From Phenylobacterium hankyongense (GTDB lineage Bacteria > Pseudomonadota > Alphaproteobacteria > Caulobacterales > Caulobacteraceae): a stretch of 64,000 nucleotides of DNA. The stretch's first letter is position 1; each line of letters starts with the position of its first letter. The position numbers and the translations under genes were made by a program. The stretch lies in NCBI RefSeq assembly GCF_003254505.1, contig NZ_QFYP01000001.1:2216001-2280000 (forward strand), written 5' to 3'. Of the stretch, positions 59,835-64,000 are shown in pieces. Below the pieces are notes generated by a model. That model did not search any database and had not been told where the DNA came from. It saw only the letters and a list, made by a program, of their open reading frames with translations.

Positions 59835-59906
59835 GGGGCGGGGACCCCGGCCGCCGATCTGCTAGATAGGCGCCCCGTCTTTCCACGAGCGCCGAGACCG
59901 CCATCG

Positions 59907-60578
59907 ATGATCCCCTGGGTCCACCTGGACAGCGCCAAGATCCCCGGCGGCGGCGAGTTGCGGCTGATGCGGCGGGGCGCCGAGTTCTCGATCATGTCGG
60001 GCTCGATCGAGCTGATGAACAGCCGGCTCAGCGGCTCGGAGAAGGCGCTCGCCACCCTGTCCGGGGATCGCATTCGCGGCCGGGCCGGGCCGCAGGTGCT
60101 GATCGGCGGCCTCGGCATGGGCTTCACCCTGCGCGCCGCCCTGGCCGACCTGCCGGCCGATTCCGGCGTGGTGGTCGCCGAGCTGGTGCCGGCGGTGGTG
60201 GCCTGGGCGCGGGGCGAGATGGCGCACATCTTCGACGGCAGTCTCGACGACCCGCGGGTGACCGTGCGCGAGGGCGATGTGGCCGAGGCGATCGGGGCGG
60301 GGCGGGCGGCCTATGACGCCATCCTGCTGGACGTCGACAACGGCCCCGGCGGCCTCAATCGCGACGCCAACGACGGCCTCTATTCGGCCGGCGGCCTCGG
60401 CGCGGCGCGTCGCGCGCTGCGGGCCGGTGGGGTGCTGGCGGTGTGGTCGGCGGGCCCCGACGCCGGCTTCGCCCAGCGGCTGCGCAAGGCCGGCTTCGGC
60501 GTGGAGGAGGTCGCCGTCCGCGCCACCGGCGGCCGCCGCGGCGCGCGGCACGTGATCTGGCTGGCCGTGGCCCCTTAG
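59907..60578 (+). CDS. Spermidine synthase-like methyltransferase-fold protein
   Basis: The 223-residue Rossmann protein has motif I VLIGGLGMGFTLRAAL, an acidic AELVPAVVAWAR strand, and YDAILLDVDNGP at the active-site position. The N-terminal part is a short beta-hairpin region instead of the full spermidine synthase N-domain. It is annotated in related genomes as spermidine synthase-like; whether it makes polyamines is doubtful without that domain. It is monocistronic, with the 3' end facing the racemase gene 24 bp away. Confidence 0.78.
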   Translation: MIPWVHLDSAKIPGGGELRLMRRGAEFSIMSGSIELMNSRLSGSEKALATLSGDRIRGRAGPQVLIGGLGMGFTLRAALADLPADSGVVVAELVPAVVAWARGEMAHIFDGSLDDPRVTVREGDVAEAIGAGRAAYDAILLDVDNGPGGLNRDANDGLYSAGGLGAARRALRAGGVLAVWSAGPDAGFAQRLRKAGFGVEEVAVRATGGRRGARHVIWLAVAP

Positions 60579-60602
60579 GATGGGCGCCTTAGGGAGGGAG
60601 CC

Positions 60603-61307
60603 TCAGCCCGGCATCGCCGGGACCGGCTCCAGGCCCAGGCAGACCGCGACCGAGCGGCGGGCGAGCAACTCGCAGGAGTCGATGAAGTCGACCTTCAGGT
60701 CGCGCGGGCCGAGCACCAGCGGCACCTCCGTGCAGCCGGCGATCACCGCCTCCGCGCCGTTGGCGATCAGCTCCACGGCGAGCGCGGCCATGGCGCCGCG
60801 CGCCTCCGGTCCGGTGTCGCCGCCCTTGATCTTGTAGAGCACCGACATGAAGGCCGCCTGCCGTTCGGGGTCGAGGGTCACCAGGCCCATGGCCTGGGCG
60901 GCCAGGTACTCGCGGTAGAGCTTGAGCCCGCCCTTGGTGGCGAGCACGCCGACCCGCATGGCGCCGGTGTCGCGCGCGGCGCTGGAGGCGGTGGCGATCA
61001 TGTCGATCAGCGGCAGGCCGGAGGCCCGCTGGATCAGGTCGGCGTGGGCGTGGGCGGTGTTGCAGGCGATGGCCAGCACGTCGGCGCCGGCGCCCCTGAG
61101 CGCCCCGGCCATCTCGGCCAGCACCGGGCCGGCGCCCGATCCGGGGACGTTGCGGTCCGGCACCTGCGGGTTGATGTCGGCGATCACCCGGATGTGGTCC
61201 TGGTCGGTCTCGGCCGGGGTGAAGGCCTGCAGCTTGGTCAGGAAATCCAGCGTCGCGGCGGGGCCCATGCCGCCCAGCAGGCCGAGGGTGAGTTTGGGTG
61301 TGGTCAC
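60603..61307 (-). CDS. Aspartate/glutamate racemase family protein
   Basis: The 234-residue protein has the two catalytic cysteines of the PLP-independent racemase fold: Cys in IACNTAHAH and Cys in [11 protein letters not shown]. The N-terminus [17 protein letters not shown] is typical of the YgeA/aspartate racemase group. It interconverts L- and D-amino acids in the cytoplasm. The start overlaps the D-cysteine desulfhydrase gene by 4 bp, so the two are co-translated. Confidence 0.9.
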   Translation of the reverse strand: MTTPKLTLGLLGGMGPAATLDFLTKLQAFTPAETDQDHIRVIADINPQVPDRNVPGSGAGPVLAEMAGALRGAGADVLAIACNTAHAHADLIQRASGLPLIDMIATASSAARDTGAMRVGVLATKGGLKLYREYLAAQAMGLVTLDPERQAAFMSVLYKIKGGDTGPEARGAMAALAVELIANGAEAVIAGCTEVPLVLGPRDLKVDFIDSCELLARRSVAVCLGLEPVPAMPG

Positions 61308-62320
61308 AGCTGGCCTTCCAGTTCCGATTGATAGCCGAACAGGCCCTGGGCGCCGCCGGTGTGCAGGAACACCACCGTCTCGCCATCGAACCGGCCGGCT
61401 CCGGCCAGTGCGATCAGCCCCTTCATCGCCTTGCCGGTGTAGACCGGGTCCAGCAGGATGGCGTCGGTGCGGGCCGCGAGCTTCAGCGCCTCGATCACCT
61501 CGGCGTCGATCAGGCCGTAGCCGGCGCCCACGTAGTCGCAGTCGGCGACGACCATCTCGCGGGTGACGCGGTCGCGGTGGCCGAGCAGCTCGGCGGTCTC
61601 CCGCGCCAGCTTGAAGACGCTGGCCTCCTGCGCGTCCTTCGGCGCGCGGACGCCGATGCCGAGCACCGGGATGTCCGCGCCCATCACCGCCAGGCCCGCG
61701 ACCAGTCCGGCGTGGGTGCCGGCGCTGCCGGTGGCGGTGACGATGCGGTCGATCTTCAGGCCCATGGCGTTAGCCTCGGCGACGATCTCCAGGGCGCACT
61801 CCACGTAGCCCAGGGCGCCGATGACGTTCGAGCCGCCGCCGGGAATGACGTAGGGCCGCCCGCCGCGGGCGCGCACCTCCTCCGCCACCGCCTCCAGCGC
61901 AGCGCCCATGTCCGATCCGCCGGGCACGCGGCGGACCTTGGCGCCCATCAATTCGTCGAGCAGCACGTTTCCGGACCGGGTGTAGTCGACCGCCTGCGAG
62001 CCGGTGCGTTCCTCCAGGATGATCTCGCAGGCCAGGCCGAACTTCGCGGCCACCGCCGCGGTCTGGCGCACGTGGTTCGATTGCACCGCGCCTTGGGTGA
62101 CCAGGGTGTCGGCGTCGTTGGCGAGCGCGTCGCCCAGCAGGTACTCGAGCTTGCGGGTCTTGTTGCCGCCGCCGGCCAGGCCCGTGCAGTCGTCACGCTT
62201 GATCCACAGCTCCGGCCCGCCGCCGGGCGAGGTGGCGAGCGCCGCGGTCAGCCGGGGCAGGGGCTCCAGCGGCGTGGGCAGGTGGGCGAAGCGGACGGGG
62301 TTGAAGCGGGCGAGGTGCAT
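61304..62320 (-). CDS. dcyD: D-cysteine desulfhydrase (PLP-dependent, ACC deaminase-like)
   Basis: The 338-residue fold-type II PLP enzyme has [24 protein letters not shown] with the Schiff-base Lys in GGGNKTRK. The phosphate-binding and cofactor segments are [17 protein letters not shown] and [15 protein letters not shown]. It converts D-cysteine to pyruvate, ammonia and sulfide. The related cysteate sulfo-lyase and ACC deaminase share this layout, so specificity is not certain. It is the first gene of a two-gene operon with a racemase. Confidence 0.87.
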   Translation of the reverse strand: MHLARFNPVRFAHLPTPLEPLPRLTAALATSPGGGPELWIKRDDCTGLAGGGNKTRKLEYLLGDALANDADTLVTQGAVQSNHVRQTAAVAAKFGLACEIILEERTGSQAVDYTRSGNVLLDELMGAKVRRVPGGSDMGAALEAVAEEVRARGGRPYVIPGGGSNVIGALGYVECALEIVAEANAMGLKIDRIVTATGSAGTHAGLVAGLAVMGADIPVLGIGVRAPKDAQEASVFKLARETAELLGHRDRVTREMVVADCDYVGAGYGLIDAEVIEALKLAARTDAILLDPVYTGKAMKGLIALAGAGRFDGETVVFLHTGGAQGLFGYQSELEGQL

Positions 62321-62358
62321 GCCCTCGCCCTACTCCAAATGCATGACCCAGGGAAACC

Positions 62359-62817
62359 CTAGGGCCGAACCTTGGGGGGCAGGGCCGCCACTTGCCCGGG
62401 CGTCAGGCGCACGATGTCCCTGACGATGCAGGGCGTGGCGAAGCCGCCGCCGCCGGGGCGGCCGATCGAGATATCCAGGTCGATGGGCCGGCAGACGATG
62501 GCCGCGCCCGGCGGCTCTCGGATGATGATCGGATCGTTGGACATCGCGCCGGCCAGGCAGGCGCCGCTCATCTCGATCGCGTAGACGTCGCGTCCGTTCA
62601 CGTCGATGTACAGCGTGTGGTCGTCGCCCACCGTGTGGTTGCGGATGTCGTGGGTGCGGAAGCAGGCGTCGGGCGCCAGGGCGGCGGAATAGCCGGGCGG
62701 CGGCCCCGCGGGCGGCGGCGCGCCGGGCGGGGGTCCTGGCGGCGGCGGGGGATAGGCGTCAGCGCAGGCGGCGAGCGACACGGCCGCGCCGATCAGGGCG
62801 GCGATTGGAAGCTTCAT
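62359..62817 (-). CDS. Putative lipoprotein with Pro-rich linker (DUF6491-like)
   Basis: The protein has 152 residues from ATG 62817, preceded by AGGAGGACC. The signal peptide ends in a lipobox (VSLAACAD), and a Pro/Gly-rich linker (about 20-45) follows. The C-terminal domain has ACFRTHDIRNHTVGDDHTLYIDV, SGACLAGAMSNDPII and two further Cys. It is probably anchored to a membrane and faces the periplasm. Family assignment is tentative and the role unknown. Confidence 0.72.
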   Translation of the reverse strand: MKLPIAALIGAAVSLAACADAYPPPPPGPPPGAPPPAGPPPGYSAALAPDACFRTHDIRNHTVGDDHTLYIDVNGRDVYAIEMSGACLAGAMSNDPIIIREPPGAAIVCRPIDLDISIGRPGGGGFATPCIVRDIVRLTPGQVAALPPKVRP

Positions 62818-62934
62818 CGAAGGTCCTCCTACCCTCCGCAACCTACCACAGCCCCGCCTGTTCCGGCGGTGGCATTTGATGCGCCCGCCGGATTTGCGGT
62901 TGGCGCCCGCGCGCGCCGGGCCTAACGTCCGCCT

Positions 62935-64000
<1,066 letters not shown>

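Overview
The window is high-GC DNA from an alphaproteobacterium, most likely of the Caulobacterales (Caulobacter/Phenylobacterium type). The reasons are the density of TonB-dependent receptors, secreted amidohydrolases and peptidases with Sec signal peptides, the PQQ dehydrogenases, the many 4-bp ATGA gene overlaps and the strong GC bias at third codon positions. I saw no rRNA, tRNA, CRISPR array, prophage or insertion sequence. The order looks chromosomal, with many accessory catabolic and transport cassettes.

Layout. (1) 1-3581: two DUF6644-like membrane proteins, a membrane-anchored diheme cytochrome c, a parvulin-type prolyl isomerase and a HupE/UreJ-like membrane protein, closely packed on the plus strand. 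(2) 3572-9468: a TetR regulator divergent from a TonB receptor, VOC protein, cyclase-family hydrolase and luciferase-like monooxygenase. Related inverted repeats lie in the tetR/receptor gap and again before the monooxygenase. (3) 9543-14170: Tim44-like protein, universal stress protein, lone hutF, and a nickel/cobalt efflux pair (RcnR-type repressor plus DmeF-type CDF pump). (4) 14195-23668: an RND efflux operon headed by a previously uncalled 48-residue membrane protein, a HAMP histidine kinase, an intact OmpR-type regulator, and between them a kinase/regulator pair that has lost most phosphotransfer residues. (5) 23674-32164: a LacI-controlled divergent catabolic locus, with two cytoplasmic amidohydrolases on one side and an intradiol ring-cleavage dioxygenase, SDR, BKACE enzyme, quinone oxidoreductase, cupin and gamma carbonic anhydrase on the other. 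(6) 32398-37747: membrane glycosyltransferase, old yellow enzyme and a two-component system.

(7) 37752-55551 is the most unusual part. It holds two related periplasmic cassettes. Cassette A is amidohydrolase, PQQ dehydrogenase, cytochrome c, divergent from a TonB receptor and an M20 peptidase. Cassette B is amidohydrolase, cytochrome c, PQQ dehydrogenase, M14 peptidase, followed across a gap by a porin and a second M20 peptidase. A 65-codon remnant of a second M14 gene sits at the head of cassette B. The promoters of these units share a TGWCA-N6-TGWCA box with 11-bp periodicity, which suggests one regulon, possibly under the two-component system at 35568-37747. The combined picture is uptake across the outer membrane, periplasmic hydrolysis of amide or peptide bonds, and quinoprotein oxidation with electrons passed to cytochrome c.

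(8) 55665-64000 is more housekeeping: methylmalonate-semialdehyde dehydrogenase, a TPR protein, a neutral zinc metallopeptidase, a spermidine-synthase-like protein, a D-cysteine desulfhydrase/racemase pair, a lipoprotein, and a TPP riboswitch ahead of thiC, which runs off the end.
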